Shown here one piece after another: positions 25,793 through 34,377 of a stretch of 64,000 nucleotides of DNA. The notes under the pieces are model-generated. The model ran no database searches. It was not told where the DNA came from and saw nothing but the letters and a program-made list of their open reading frames with translations. The stretch is from the IMG/VR virus record IMGVR_UViG_3300005537_000002, positions 113,638 to 177,637 of that record; one strand, given 5' to 3'. Each line of letters begins with the position of its first letter. The first letter of the stretch is position 1. This DNA is from a virus. A program made the position numbers and the translations under genes.

Positions 25793-26147
25793 TGGTAGTT
25801 TCTTTACTAATATGCGGGGTGTGCTCAGTACAACGAACGGTGATGTCACTGTACTAGTTGTGCTTGCAGTTGGAGACCGTATACTGGATAGCACAGACGA
25901 CTTAACTCGCTTACACGAGATACCCGACGAGAAGGTGCGGGATGTAGTAGAGGGAGTAGAGACTGGACAGCAGCAGTATAAGGTGCGAGTGACTAACCTT
26001 GCACTCACAGTTATGTTCCGCTTACTCGAGCGCGGCGATCTGGAGTCGGAAGTCTCTAGTATACCCGCACATATCGTAGAAGCGTTGAGGACCGAGTACA
26101 CTAGGGATCCAGGAGCAGCATACTACACGTTAGTACCAGTAGAGTAG
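25785..26147 (+). CDS. Early paralogue family F, copy 1
   Basis: 120 residues. It shares layout with the next gene: an N-terminal strand pair with a D(V/K)VxVL core, an acidic middle, a strand with (V/I)RV/ITxxA, a helix and a C-terminal hydrophobic strand. Weak but end-to-end similarity suggests tandem duplication. Confidence 0.74.
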   Translation: MSNGSFFTNMRGVLSTTNGDVTVLVVLAVGDRILDSTDDLTRLHEIPDEKVRDVVEGVETGQQQYKVRVTNLALTVMFRLLERGDLESEVSSIPAHIVEALRTEYTRDPGAAYYTLVPVE

Positions 26148-26158
26148 GAGTGAAGTAC

Positions 26159-26515
26159 ATGCAAGAGTTACTACAAGCGAAAGCGATTCGTAAGTCTCCT
26201 ACCGGGGACAAGGTTGTACTAGTGCATCATCTAGCGAGTGAGGACTTATCAGATGTATTAGACGGTCTTACGGATATTACTTACGTAAGCGTCCGAGAGA
26301 TGAGTACACTGTCCCACGCGCTAGGGGATGCTGGTACTGCATACTACATTCGAATAACTCGAGGAGCTTACTACGATATACGCGCAAAGTTTCGCGTAGT
26401 AGAAGAGTTAGACACTAGTAGTACACCCGCACTAGCAGCCCAAGGTATATATGCTATGGGTAGAGAGTTCGAGGAGCACCCAGACCTAACTTTCGTCGAA
26501 CTCTCGGTAGTGTAG
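26159..26515 (+). CDS. Early paralogue family F, copy 2
   Basis: 118 residues. ATG 26159 lies 8 nt after AGGAG; the upstream GTG at 26150 overlaps that site and is less likely. Similar in layout to the gene at 25785. Last gene of the operon. Confidence 0.73.
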   Translation: MQELLQAKAIRKSPTGDKVVLVHHLASEDLSDVLDGLTDITYVSVREMSTLSHALGDAGTAYYIRITRGAYYDIRAKFRVVEELDTSSTPALAAQGIYAMGREFEEHPDLTFVELSVV

Positions 26516-26547
26516 TAGACTATTCCTTCTCTCCTTTGTGTGTGTGG

Positions 26548-26579
26548 AGGCCTAGCTACAATTGTAGCTAGGCCTTTTT
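26548..26579 (+). terminator. Intrinsic terminator
   Basis: A 28-nt perfect palindrome with arm AGGCCTAGCTACAA (26548-26575) is followed by a short U-tract. This is the cleanest intrinsic terminator of the early region. Confidence 0.85.
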
Positions 26580-26603
26580 GCATGTCTTTATGGCTGTGTC
26601 ATC

Positions 26604-26633
26604 TTGTAAACAATAGGGGGTTTATATTATAAT
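26604..26633 (+). promoter_or_regulatory. Sigma70-like promoter
   Basis: TTGTAA (26604-26609), 18-nt spacer, TATAAT (26628-26633), AT-rich tail; shared leader ACATACACACAAGG at 26668. Confidence 0.8.
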
Positions 26634-26692
26634 ATTATTAATAAATATACATTCTTACTACCAACCCACATACACACAAGGAGGTACCAACT

Positions 26693-27070
26693 ATGGCAAC
26701 CAACAGTACTATCACTAACATCTTACACGTACAGATACAAGAAGGGGGAAAGGCAGACTATCCACCGGAGGTGGTAGTAGAGATAGCTAGGGAGTTGCAT
26801 CAACACGAACAGCGGTTAGTACGACACGGTAAGAACCCTACGGAAGCAAGGTTCGGTGCGTACTTACGAGTACTGCATAGCTTTGCGGAGATGGTGGAGA
26901 GCATATGGTTTAGCGCGTATGAAGGTGACTTAAGAGCACTATCAGAAGAAGACTACAGGAGTCAGAGAGCGAAAGTCTACCAAATGATGGTAGAGACTGT
27001 GCATCCTATATGGATATCCGGTGAGTGTGAAGCAGCTATACAGTCGGCCTACAACCAAGAGGAGAACTAG
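26693..27070 (+). CDS. Hypothetical helical protein
   Basis: 125 residues, helical, no recognised family. Leader AAGGAGGTACCAACT precedes ATG 26693. First gene after the promoter at 26604. Confidence 0.76.
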   Translation: MATNSTITNILHVQIQEGGKADYPPEVVVEIARELHQHEQRLVRHGKNPTEARFGAYLRVLHSFAEMVESIWFSAYEGDLRALSEEDYRSQRAKVYQMMVETVHPIWISGECEAAIQSAYNQEEN

Positions 27071-27071
27071 T

Positions 27072-27488
27072 ATGTCAACCAACCAATCACTTACACCACT
27101 TGAGAAGGCATTACGCTACTATGAAGTTTGTTTCCAACTGGAGGTAGATGAAACCAAGGCGGAGGAGTTCCTCAACGACAATGACATGCTGCGTAGTCTA
27201 GGCTTCCATACGGACATTATACCTATGCTACGTAGTCTGGTTGAGTTGGGTCGTGAGGGTATGCTGACAGCACTACTAAAGATGCAGGGCACGTTTACGG
27301 AGTCACCAGCTGAGTGGTCGGACTTACGATTGGCAAATGTGTACGCAATGTCTTCGTACACATACCTGATGGGGATGGTACGTCAGGGATACGACCACGA
27401 TGACCTACCGCTAGCGCTGGAAGACATACTCCGCACCATACATGCGATGTACTTCGTGACCAGAGACGAACACCTTTGGAACATCTAG
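27072..27488 (+). CDS. Early paralogue family G, copy 1
   Basis: 138 residues, helical. Clear paralogue of the gene at 36612: shared LEKAxxYY start, MLRSL/VIRTL helix, a (S/D)PxEWSDL motif and a C-terminal LRxxxAxxxVxxDxLxW. ATG 27072 is chosen over 27021. Function unknown. Confidence 0.78.
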   Translation: MSTNQSLTPLEKALRYYEVCFQLEVDETKAEEFLNDNDMLRSLGFHTDIIPMLRSLVELGREGMLTALLKMQGTFTESPAEWSDLRLANVYAMSSYTYLMGMVRQGYDHDDLPLALEDILRTIHAMYFVTRDEHLWNI

Positions 27489-27495
27489 TTAGCAC

Positions 27496-27523
27496 CGTAG
27501 TGGGTATACCTATACCCACTACG
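27496..27523 (+). terminator. Intergenic hairpin
   Basis: CGTAGTGGGTATA (27496-27508) and TATACCCACTACG (27511-27523) are perfect inverted repeats. No U-tract follows. Confidence 0.5.
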
Positions 27524-27543
27524 CACAAAGAAGGAGAACAGAC

Positions 27544-28056
27544 ATGTTAGACTATGATAGCAGGTATGAAGAAGGTTACGACAGTATTGAGGAGATAGTG
27601 TGGGAGTACTATACACGACGGGCTTCCGCATTGAACAAGGAGTTAGCAGAAGCTACTCCCAACAGAGATCTAAGGCACGTTGTAGAGGAACTAGCACAAG
27701 TGATGACTGCTGTAGACGTACTAGAAGAAGGTAACTGTATACCGAGGTTGGTAGAGATGCAAGAGTGGCTGAATACGACGTACGGGTACAAGTATGACGT
27801 GCTAGCAGATATAGAGCGCCTAGCGGAAGTGGATCCGAATGAAGATGTGCAACTAGTATACTACCAAAAGAAAGTACAGGCGGTAGCGGAGAACTTTACG
27901 TATGGAGCGTATACAACGCCAGACGAAATAGCAGCCGCCGGCAAGAGACTAGCGGAGTATCAAGCGGCTGTAGCTGTGCTAGAGGAACTGAACGATCCAG
28001 AACGCATACTAGGTATGGAACGTTGGTTGTGTGATTGCACAGATTGGAGGTCGTAG
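27544..28056 (+). CDS. Early paralogue family A, distant member
   Basis: 170 residues, helical. It resembles the genes at 20788 and 21716 in order: an EYYTxR start helix, a helix ending in VLEE/LxE, a DVQLVYYQKKVQ-type helix matching AMLIYYQKKTES, GxYT, and MExWL near the end. The family also recurs weakly at 34547. Confidence 0.76.
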   Translation: MLDYDSRYEEGYDSIEEIVWEYYTRRASALNKELAEATPNRDLRHVVEELAQVMTAVDVLEEGNCIPRLVEMQEWLNTTYGYKYDVLADIERLAEVDPNEDVQLVYYQKKVQAVAENFTYGAYTTPDEIAAAGKRLAEYQAAVAVLEELNDPERILGMERWLCDCTDWRS

Positions 28057-28058
28057 AC

Positions 28059-28517
28059 ATGACAATAGAAGAGTTTGTACGTGCTATGCCATTGGACTTT
28101 CTGTTGGAAGCGGCTGCTCAAGAGTATATTGGTAGTCCAGTACCTACTACGGTGGATGAACTGTTGAGCACGTGGGAGGGAGCTGTAGAGGGTATAGCGC
28201 CACCGTATAGCCACTTAACGCAGTTGGTAGCTACAGACTGGGTGTACGGCGCATTAGGTGCGATAGAAGAGGCAGATCGTACGTGGATTCCACGACACAA
28301 GTTAGTATTCGACTTGCTAAAGCAAGCAAAGGAGGAGTACCTACAAGCGAACGTAGCAGATGATATTGAATCGGACGCACCTTGGGATGTACAAGGGCGT
28401 ATTGAGTTTGACACTGACAACAATAGCAGTTGGGGTGAGTACTGGCCGAGTGTAGTACTATGGAAGTGGCTTGAAGCTGCAGGTTGTGAGTATAGGGAAG
28501 AGACTGCGCTAGAGTAG
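28059..28517 (+). CDS. Hypothetical acidic protein
   Basis: 152 residues, acidic, helical, no recognised family. ATG 28059 follows TTGGAGGTCGTAGAC and starts just after the previous stop. Confidence 0.75.
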   Translation: MTIEEFVRAMPLDFLLEAAAQEYIGSPVPTTVDELLSTWEGAVEGIAPPYSHLTQLVATDWVYGALGAIEEADRTWIPRHKLVFDLLKQAKEEYLQANVADDIESDAPWDVQGRIEFDTDNNSSWGEYWPSVVLWKWLEAAGCEYREETALE

Positions 28518-28528
28518 AGGAGATAGAC

Positions 28529-29008
28529 ATGAGATTAGACCCAATGGAACTGCTACAACCTTTACATGATGAGTGGAGGGAAGCTATTCAAGCCTATGTA
28601 GACGAGCACAAAACAGAACTGGCCCGATTGAAGTTATTGGACTGGAACGTGTTGACTGATGGTACCATTGGTGGGCTAGACTTTCTAGAGGATCACGTCT
28701 TTGATGGTACAGGAGCTATAGAGAAACTAAAGACTGTAGAGGATTCAGTCGTGGAGAGCTATTACGACGAAGACCCGAGTAGGTGCTATACAGGAGTTGG
28801 CAAGGACTTCGTTAGCTTCTGGGATGGGGTATACGACATTCGTGAGGTTTGTAGGTTAGCGTATGACAAGTTCACTACAGAACACCCGGATGCCGTAGCT
28901 GAGATGCTTTCGCAAGAGCTGTCAGATAGACGTTACCTGTATGAGTACTACGACGAGAGTTGGGGTACACTAGCAGATATATTAATAGAGGTGCACGCAA
29001 CTATATAG
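28529..29008 (+). CDS. Hypothetical acidic protein
   Basis: 159 residues, strongly acidic and Tyr-rich, no recognised family. Leader GAGGAGATAGAC precedes ATG 28529. Confidence 0.75.
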   Translation: MRLDPMELLQPLHDEWREAIQAYVDEHKTELARLKLLDWNVLTDGTIGGLDFLEDHVFDGTGAIEKLKTVEDSVVESYYDEDPSRCYTGVGKDFVSFWDGVYDIREVCRLAYDKFTTEHPDAVAEMLSQELSDRRYLYEYYDESWGTLADILIEVHATI

Positions 29009-29022
29009 AAGGAGTAGAGAGC

Positions 29023-29304
29023 ATGAAACTGACGGAACTAGGGTTGGTATCAGAGTTTAAGCAGCCTTGTGGTTGTTGCGAGACTTCAGCTGTTTGCGAG
29101 GACGGACAGCAGCTGAAGGAGGCTGCAAATAAAGCGTTAGCTGCGTACTTCGATGTGCTAGACCTAATCGACGTTGCAGAAGAAGGTGTACGTGGTGATC
29201 CGATGGACGCGGAAGTGTTAGCAGACCTTAGGGAGCTGAAGGCGAAGTATTCAGCGCTTGAGAGTGCAACGGCAACAGCTTGGCAGGAGCATTTGGGTGC
29301 GTGA
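29023..29304 (+). CDS. Small protein with cysteine cluster
   Basis: 93 residues. A CGCC doublet (about 16-19) plus a nearby Cys could bind a metal; the remainder is one long acidic helix. ATG 29023 follows AAGGAGTAGAGAGC. Last gene of the operon. Confidence 0.73.
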   Translation: MKLTELGLVSEFKQPCGCCETSAVCEDGQQLKEAANKALAAYFDVLDLIDVAEEGVRGDPMDAEVLADLRELKAKYSALESATATAWQEHLGA

Positions 29305-29322
29305 GTTTGATAGTAGTACCTC

Positions 29323-29352
29323 TTGTTTTTGGCAGGAGGTACTAGTTATAAT
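29323..29352 (+). promoter_or_regulatory. Sigma70-like promoter
   Basis: TTGTTT (29323-29328), 18-nt spacer, TATAAT (29347-29352). The tail differs from the other early promoters (ATAATAGTATATAAA). Confidence 0.75.
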
Positions 29353-29395
29353 AATAGTATATAAAGTAGTTACTAGTTCAAAGAAGGAGTAGGGC

Positions 29396-29734
29396 ATGTT
29401 TCCAGTAGACTATAGAGAGCAAAGGTTGTTAGCTTGTCGGAATAGCACAGCTGACTCAGCTCCGTTCGAGGTTGACGGGTCGTTATTGGTTGGTACTTGT
29501 TATGTGCTGAAGTACCATGATAACTTTTCTCAGTATGGGAACGATGTAGTGTACTTGTATCCAGCGTTCCATAAGGGGGAGAGGTGTTGGCTACGTAGGT
29601 TTGTGTGGAGTGCGGACTCGCCGTATACAGCATACGGTACGATGGAAGAGATCATCTCGTTCGAGGACGGTGTACAACTGTTTCTGGAGCAAGGTGTGTT
29701 CGAATTCCCCGTTCCGGTTGAGTCCGATCGTTAG
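29396..29734 (+). CDS. Hypothetical protein
   Basis: 112 residues, beta-rich by pattern, no recognised family. Leader AAGGAGTAGGGC. First gene after the promoter at 29323. Confidence 0.74.
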   Translation: MFPVDYREQRLLACRNSTADSAPFEVDGSLLVGTCYVLKYHDNFSQYGNDVVYLYPAFHKGERCWLRRFVWSADSPYTAYGTMEEIISFEDGVQLFLEQGVFEFPVPVESDR

Positions 29735-29752
29735 TGAGAAAGAAGGTTACTT

Positions 29753-30409
29753 ATGTCGACTGGTCGTCCGTATGCAAGAGTCGAGGTAGTAGAGATAATG
29801 ACACTATTACCTATCGAGGAGGCACTGTCTACACTTATAGGGAAGGTTGGTGAGTGGGAACCCGAGTTCGACTACGAATTGATGCAGCAAATCTACGAAG
29901 ACGGAGAGAGGAAGTTTCAAATCGTGCGTGCGTGGGTTGACCTCACTTATGATGAAGAACAGTTTCCGCGAGGATATGTCCTCGTAGATACTGTACCAGT
30001 AGTTGACGAGCAGCGAGAACCAGTACAGAAGCTTGTGGACTACGCAACTTCTTTAGGGCTAGACTCGATAGACTTATCGTGGCTAGAGGACTACATTAAG
30101 GAGTTGCAAGCAGTTACTGACGAACAGCGAGAACTCGAAAGGGAAGTTGAGTCAGTTACGGATACTCAGCAAGAGTCTTTTGGGGCCCTTGAGGACTACA
30201 TTAGGGAGTTGCAGGCTGGTGCAGTAGATTTACCACCAGTTAAGCACACGTCACTGCCTTGCTCTCACTGTCAGAGTAGACATCCTGGATACGCGTGCTC
30301 TCCAAGCGTATTGTACAGTCCACATACGCTGTATCCGACTGCTAACAAAGGAGAGTGGTTATATCAGTGTGAGGGTTGCGGCCACTTAGGCCGTTGTTAC
30401 GATCGCTAG
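29753..30409 (+). CDS. Protein with internal repeat and C-terminal zinc ribbon
   Basis: 218 residues. A helix motif LEDYI(K/R)ELQA occurs twice (about 111-121 and 144-154) with similar linkers, an internal duplication of about 33 residues. The C-terminus has CSHC and CEGC plus further Cys/His, a probable zinc ribbon. Function unknown; binding to nucleic acid or an RNA polymerase subunit is possible. Confidence 0.76.
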   Translation: MSTGRPYARVEVVEIMTLLPIEEALSTLIGKVGEWEPEFDYELMQQIYEDGERKFQIVRAWVDLTYDEEQFPRGYVLVDTVPVVDEQREPVQKLVDYATSLGLDSIDLSWLEDYIKELQAVTDEQRELEREVESVTDTQQESFGALEDYIRELQAGAVDLPPVKHTSLPCSHCQSRHPGYACSPSVLYSPHTLYPTANKGEWLYQCEGCGHLGRCYDR

Positions 30410-30428
30410 TTGGTAAGAAAGGTAAGAT

Positions 30429-30827
30429 ATGTCTGATTTGCATGAGATTGTACAGAATAGTACGGTGACTAGTTCCGCTGCTACCGAGCTTGCCAGTGAG
30501 TTGTTACTGGCTGTATCCCGTATACGTAACAGAGGCTATGATCCACTTCCCGAGGATCAGGTACTGTTTGCTGCACTTGCCGAGGTGTCAGCTAAGATGA
30601 CTTCGGCGGTGTATAGTGTGTGGTTTGAGTTGTTAGGGGAACAAGTTATGCAGTTAGCGACCTCCGAGGAGCGTCGAGAACTGTTTGCGTACTATATGAG
30701 GACCCGTATGGTAAGCTCCCTGCAGGTATGGCGTTTAGACTGGGAAGCACAGGACTCAGTCAAACAGTCCGCTCGTATTATTGGTGGAGTTACGCCAACC
30801 CTAGAGGAGGGAGAAACGGATGCTTGA
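30429..30827 (+). CDS. Hypothetical helical protein
   Basis: 132 residues, all-helical, no recognised family. Leader AAAGGTAAGAT is weaker than most. Overlaps the next gene by 8 nt. Confidence 0.73.
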   Translation: MSDLHEIVQNSTVTSSAATELASELLLAVSRIRNRGYDPLPEDQVLFAALAEVSAKMTSAVYSVWFELLGEQVMQLATSEERRELFAYYMRTRMVSSLQVWRLDWEAQDSVKQSARIIGGVTPTLEEGETDA

Positions 30828-31026
30828 CTTACAGGAATTAGTGAGAATACAAGGCATCCGACGTGATGCCGTAGGTAATCTCTTTCATGAAAGCGGAAGG
30901 GACCTTACTCAAGAAGACTGGGAAGCACTGTACAGTACATTCCTAGCAAACCATCCGGATTGGACGCGAGACGAGCTAGAGGAAGTAGATATTGCCTCAC
31001 TTACGGAACTTGGAGAAGGCGTATGA
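30820..31026 (+). CDS. Small acidic protein
   Basis: 68 residues, acidic, helical. Translation is probably coupled to the upstream gene (8-nt overlap, GAGGAGGGAGAAACGG leader) and to the downstream gene (4-nt overlap). Confidence 0.72.
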   Translation: MLDLQELVRIQGIRRDAVGNLFHESGRDLTQEDWEALYSTFLANHPDWTRDELEEVDIASLTELGEGV

Positions 31027-31334
31027 AGAGTATGACGATGTTAGAAGCAGCTAGTATATGTGAACTTAGCGAGAAGTTCGAGCATTGTCTGTGGCAGGCG
31101 CAGTTTACGTTGTTGTGGGAGGCGCTTAGTAAGGATGACGATGTACTACAAGTGGTAATCATTCCGACACGTTGTGAGATCTATGAGGTCGCATCGCTTA
31201 TAAGCGATGCGATAAGTAGCTTGGAGGAGTGGGTACCCTTTCATATTGTAGAAGTGCGTACAAAGGGTGAGCAACCGTACATGTACTTGTTGGTACGAGC
31301 CAATAGTAGATTCGATGCAGGAGTGGAAGCATGA
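31023..31334 (+). CDS. Tandem family H, copy 1
   Basis: 103 residues. Three adjacent genes share an MKxMxM/MRRVTM start, ICEL near residue 13, a (V/I)xVV(I/T)xP strand, a helix, a (F/W)HIVEV strand and a PY(M/L/V)(Y/F)xxV C-terminal strand. This alpha/beta fold of about 100 residues is unassigned. ATG 31023 is chosen by alignment to copies 2 and 3. Confidence 0.78.
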   Translation: MKSMTMLEAASICELSEKFEHCLWQAQFTLLWEALSKDDDVLQVVIIPTRCEIYEVASLISDAISSLEEWVPFHIVEVRTKGEQPYMYLLVRANSRFDAGVEA

Positions 31335-31630
31335 AACGTATGCCTATGAGAACCGCTATTCGTATATGTGAACTAGATTCAGAAGTCTCGATTTGGCCAG
31401 CGAGAGAGCAGTTTGAGGCGTTGAGGGATGCATTACGGCGTCGTTCTGATGTGTTTCAGGTGTTAGTTATGCCTGAGGAGTACACTGTCTCGCAGACAGT
31501 GTCTGTTATCAATGACGCTTTAGAGGAGGTGCAAACGACTCGATTGTGGTTCAGTATAGTGGAGATTGACACGAGTAACGACTTACCGTACTTGTTTATT
31601 GTAGTGGGTACGACTAGCGACTTTATGTGA
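31331..31630 (+). CDS. Tandem family H, copy 2
   Basis: 99 residues, paralogue of its two neighbours (RICEL at 11-15, SIVEI and PYLFIVV near the C-terminus). ATGA overlap with copy 1. Confidence 0.78.
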   Translation: MKRMPMRTAIRICELDSEVSIWPAREQFEALRDALRRRSDVFQVLVMPEEYTVSQTVSVINDALEEVQTTRLWFSIVEIDTSNDLPYLFIVVGTTSDFM

Positions 31631-31645
31631 TAGGGGTACAGTGAT

Positions 31646-31957
31646 ATGAGGCGTGTTACGATGTTGACGGCCGCTCGTATATGCGAACTAGAGTCTGAGC
31701 TAGATGAGCTTACGCTTGAGGACGTGATTGAGTTGTTCAACTTGTTGTTAGCACAGTTGAGTACGCACAAGGTTGTGATAAGCGTAGTAACGGTACCGGT
31801 AGGTGCCACTCCGGATGAGGTCATGGACGCTTTGGACGCTAAGTTGCGGTTTACGACCAAAGGCGATTTAGTACCCTTCCATATTGTGGAAGTGGTAACT
31901 CCCATACAGTTACCTTACGTCTTTGTGTTAGTTCGTCAGGATAGTGAGTTTGAGTGA
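31646..31957 (+). CDS. Tandem family H, copy 3
   Basis: 103 residues, paralogue of the two upstream genes (RICEL at 11-15, FHIVEV and PYVFVLV near the C-terminus). A TAGCACAG octamer lies in the coding sequence. Confidence 0.78.
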   Translation: MRRVTMLTAARICELESELDELTLEDVIELFNLLLAQLSTHKVVISVVTVPVGATPDEVMDALDAKLRFTTKGDLVPFHIVEVVTPIQLPYVFVLVRQDSEFE

Positions 31958-31970
31958 CAGGAGGCTAACT

Positions 31971-32342
31971 ATGTCCGTAGGTACATCACGTAGTTGGACT
32001 GAGGCGTACTTTCAAAGCGAGCACGGTACCCGTAGGTATACGATGGTTACGCTGCCTTTGGAGGGTAAGGCTATCATTGGTAGGTTAGGTCATCCAGGAG
32101 GGCAGGCGGTAGCTGTAGTAGGTCTACAGTTCTCTAGGGAGGCGTTTGACATTCTATCAGGTGGAGAAAAGGTGTTTGTCATGCGGGGGCAAGCCATACT
32201 TTTCAACTCATCTGGTTGGATGAGTCCGGAAGAGTGTATGCTGTTTGCGTCACGATGCGGTGAGAAGAACGACCTAGTAGGCACAGTTGACTTTTACGGT
32301 GACTGTGCCGAAAGCAACTTAGCTGCGTTTTGGGAGTCGTAA
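31971..32342 (+). CDS. Hypothetical protein
   Basis: 123 residues, beta-rich N-terminal half, no recognised family. ATG 31971 follows CAGGAGGCTAACT and is preferred to the in-frame GTG at 31944 inside the previous gene. Confidence 0.74.
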   Translation: MSVGTSRSWTEAYFQSEHGTRRYTMVTLPLEGKAIIGRLGHPGGQAVAVVGLQFSREAFDILSGGEKVFVMRGQAILFNSSGWMSPEECMLFASRCGEKNDLVGTVDFYGDCAESNLAAFWES

Positions 32343-32363
32343 CGAATAAAGGAGGAGTACAGT

Positions 32364-32927
32364 ATGGCGACGACGTATCCACCCAAGGTGCTTGATTTGA
32401 GTTTTAGGGCCGAGATTGAGGGTAGGCATTATAACCGCCCTACGCAGTATGTAGCTGTTGATCCACCGGTTGGGTTTCGTATGAGTATGCAAGAGTTGAG
32501 GGACGTAGTCTGGTACTACACGCATGGTGGCGTTGAGTCGATGCACGTGGATGACGTAGCTGCGTCACTACAGTGTGAGTGGGTAGCGGTTCAGCGTAAC
32601 TACCAGTCGTATCCGTCAGGAGGGGAGAGTCACTACGCTTCGTATGCGTACTGGGATGGTGAAAAGTTGCACAGCGCGCAGGGAAATGGTCAGATTAAGT
32701 GGATGGAGGTCGATGTCTATCGTGTGGAACGTTCCTACGAGGAACTCGAGATGCCCTCGAAAGCACAGCAGCAACTGGCACTCGACAACATCGACTGGAG
32801 TATAGAGGCATTTAACTCGCCAGACTATGAGAGACGGTATACAGAGTTGCGTAGTTTGCGAGAGTCAATGCAGCAACAGACTGCTACGAAAGCTCAGTGG
32901 TGGCATTGGGTATATCATCTCGCATAG
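32364..32927 (+). CDS. Hypothetical protein
   Basis: 187 residues, no recognised family. A mixed N-terminal domain is followed by a helical C-terminal third rich in Gln (about 130-175). Leader AAAGGAGGAGTACAGT. Confidence 0.75.
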   Translation: MATTYPPKVLDLSFRAEIEGRHYNRPTQYVAVDPPVGFRMSMQELRDVVWYYTHGGVESMHVDDVAASLQCEWVAVQRNYQSYPSGGESHYASYAYWDGEKLHSAQGNGQIKWMEVDVYRVERSYEELEMPSKAQQQLALDNIDWSIEAFNSPDYERRYTELRSLRESMQQQTATKAQWWHWVYHLA

Positions 32928-32946
32928 CATTGGAGGTTAGGCAGAT

Positions 32947-33201
32947 ATGGAATTACATGTAGTAGACGTTACGATGACAGACCCTATTACGAAAGGGGCG
33001 CTTAGAGCGGCTCACGTTACGAGTAAGGTGGAGTTTGCAAGCCTAGTCGGCCGACTAGTAGCACGGGACACTCGTAGACCGGTAACAGGTGTGTTGATCG
33101 ATGGGTATGTACACTTATTGATAGAGGAGCAACACCTTCGGCATGTCTCGGACTACCTTAAGGCTTGTACACTGCCGCATTGTTGGGAGAGTGAGGAGTG
33201 A
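32947..33201 (+). CDS. Small hypothetical protein
   Basis: 84 residues, alpha/beta, no recognised family. Leader TTGGAGGTTAGGCAGAT. Overlaps the next gene by 4 nt. Confidence 0.73.
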   Translation: MELHVVDVTMTDPITKGALRAAHVTSKVEFASLVGRLVARDTRRPVTGVLIDGYVHLLIEEQHLRHVSDYLKACTLPHCWESEE

Positions 33202-33497
33202 AGACGATCACGGTTAAGATGCGTCGGACTTCGTCTGGTAGGAAGGTAGTGACAGCTTACATTGGTGGGCCGGAGTATATACTACTCACGGTTAAGCGTG
33301 GGCCTAGGGTAGCAGAGGTATTAGCTGTACTGTCAGAGCAGTTTGGAGTACACGGAGTATGCGGATGGCCAATAGATTGGCTTGCCTCTGACAACTTCGA
33401 AGAGTTAAGACTTAATGAGGCTGTCGGTGCTGTAGGTATCTACGTGCCAGCCCACATGTATGAGAGCCTATTACAGTCCGGTTATAACTGGGGTTAG
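33198..33497 (+). CDS. Hypothetical protein (GTG start)
   Basis: 99 residues, basic N-terminus with a beta-like first half. GTG 33198 overlaps the previous stop and lies just after GTGAGGA. No recognised family. Confidence 0.7.
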   Translation: MKTITVKMRRTSSGRKVVTAYIGGPEYILLTVKRGPRVAEVLAVLSEQFGVHGVCGWPIDWLASDNFEELRLNEAVGAVGIYVPAHMYESLLQSGYNWG

Positions 33498-33639
33498 GGC
33501 TGATTAGGGGGAGGACTTAAACGCTTACCGAAGATCCGGGTTGAGGTCGGTGTTAGCGTGTGAATTTTAGGGGACAGTGGTACTATTATGTGCCGCCGTC
33601 TTTGTATGTTTGGCTAGAACGAAAGGAGTTCCGGAAAGT

Positions 33640-34017
33640 ATGGAGGATATCACGAGTTTAGTCGAGAGCGTAGTCCTTTTGCTCGGTACGAAGGCTGTGT
33701 CTCAACCGTTGATGCATGAAGTACCCCCAGACCTTAGCACAGGTTTTGCTGTCGTGCGGGATCCCTCAGGAGGGTGTAGGATTTTCTGGAAGGTAGCCCG
33801 TACGCAGGAGGACAGTGATGAGGTTCGGATAGCACAGTTGGATTGGTGCCTAGCCTTTTTCAAAGAGCTGAAATGCGGGGTAAAACGGGAGATTTGGAGG
33901 CATCAAGATTGCGTCATGGTGACCATGACCCCCAGTGTTAGGTCGGCAATTAGGGGGAGAGTACAGTCGGTCACCATGTCGAGTAAACAAGCAAAACCTG
34001 TAGATTTCCCCAGCTAA
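33640..34017 (+). CDS. Hypothetical protein
   Basis: 125 residues with mixed features and three cysteines, no recognised family. ATG 33640 has AAAGGAG 11 nt upstream; the earlier in-frame GTG at 33577 has no such site. A 140-nt gap before it holds no clear promoter. Its codon choice and GC-richer leader differ slightly from the genes upstream. Confidence 0.66.
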   Translation: MEDITSLVESVVLLLGTKAVSQPLMHEVPPDLSTGFAVVRDPSGGCRIFWKVARTQEDSDEVRIAQLDWCLAFFKELKCGVKREIWRHQDCVMVTMTPSVRSAIRGRVQSVTMSSKQAKPVDFPS

Positions 34018-34030
34018 CCACGTCTACTAG

Positions 34031-34132
34031 AAATCCAGTTCTAGTTAGTTTTTACACGGACTGATTCGATACGCAGCATAAATCATACACACTCAAGTTA
34101 AGTCCGTGTAAAAACTAACTATAGCTGGATTT
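34031..34132. repeat. Long inverted repeat element, copy 1
   Basis: Arms 34031-34061 and 34102-34132 match over 31 nt except for three central positions; the core arm is TAGTTAGTTTTTACACGGAC. The 40-nt loop contains ATAAATCATAC at 34078. A second element with the same layout lies at 44860-44938. Confidence 0.75.
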
Positions 34133-34301
34133 AACATGTATTACGCGTGTATCTAGTTCAGTACTATATACTCTCCCAAGTAATGTACACCCACACAGAG
34201 TTCGTCTACAGTCCTAAAAGACTTCCCCCTGGAGGACAGTCAACGATAAGGTGTGTATTGGTACTTTGCTCCTATGGAAAGGTTCTTCGAGCGAGGAGAG
34301 C

Positions 34302-34377
34302 ACGGACTTTTTTTTAGATCCCCCCCATATATATTGATAAAGGCGGTCGGCTTGAAAATATATCCGTGCTATCGAAG
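34302..34377 (+). ncRNA. Structured element with CCCCCCATATATAT, copy 1
   Basis: AGCACGGA near 34299-34306 can pair with TCCGTGCT (34363-34370), and CTTCGA upstream with TCGAAG downstream, enclosing a U-tract, CCCCCCATATATAT (34321-34334) and an AATATAT stretch. A diverged copy lies at 46761. Whether it acts as RNA or DNA is unknown. Confidence 0.4.
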
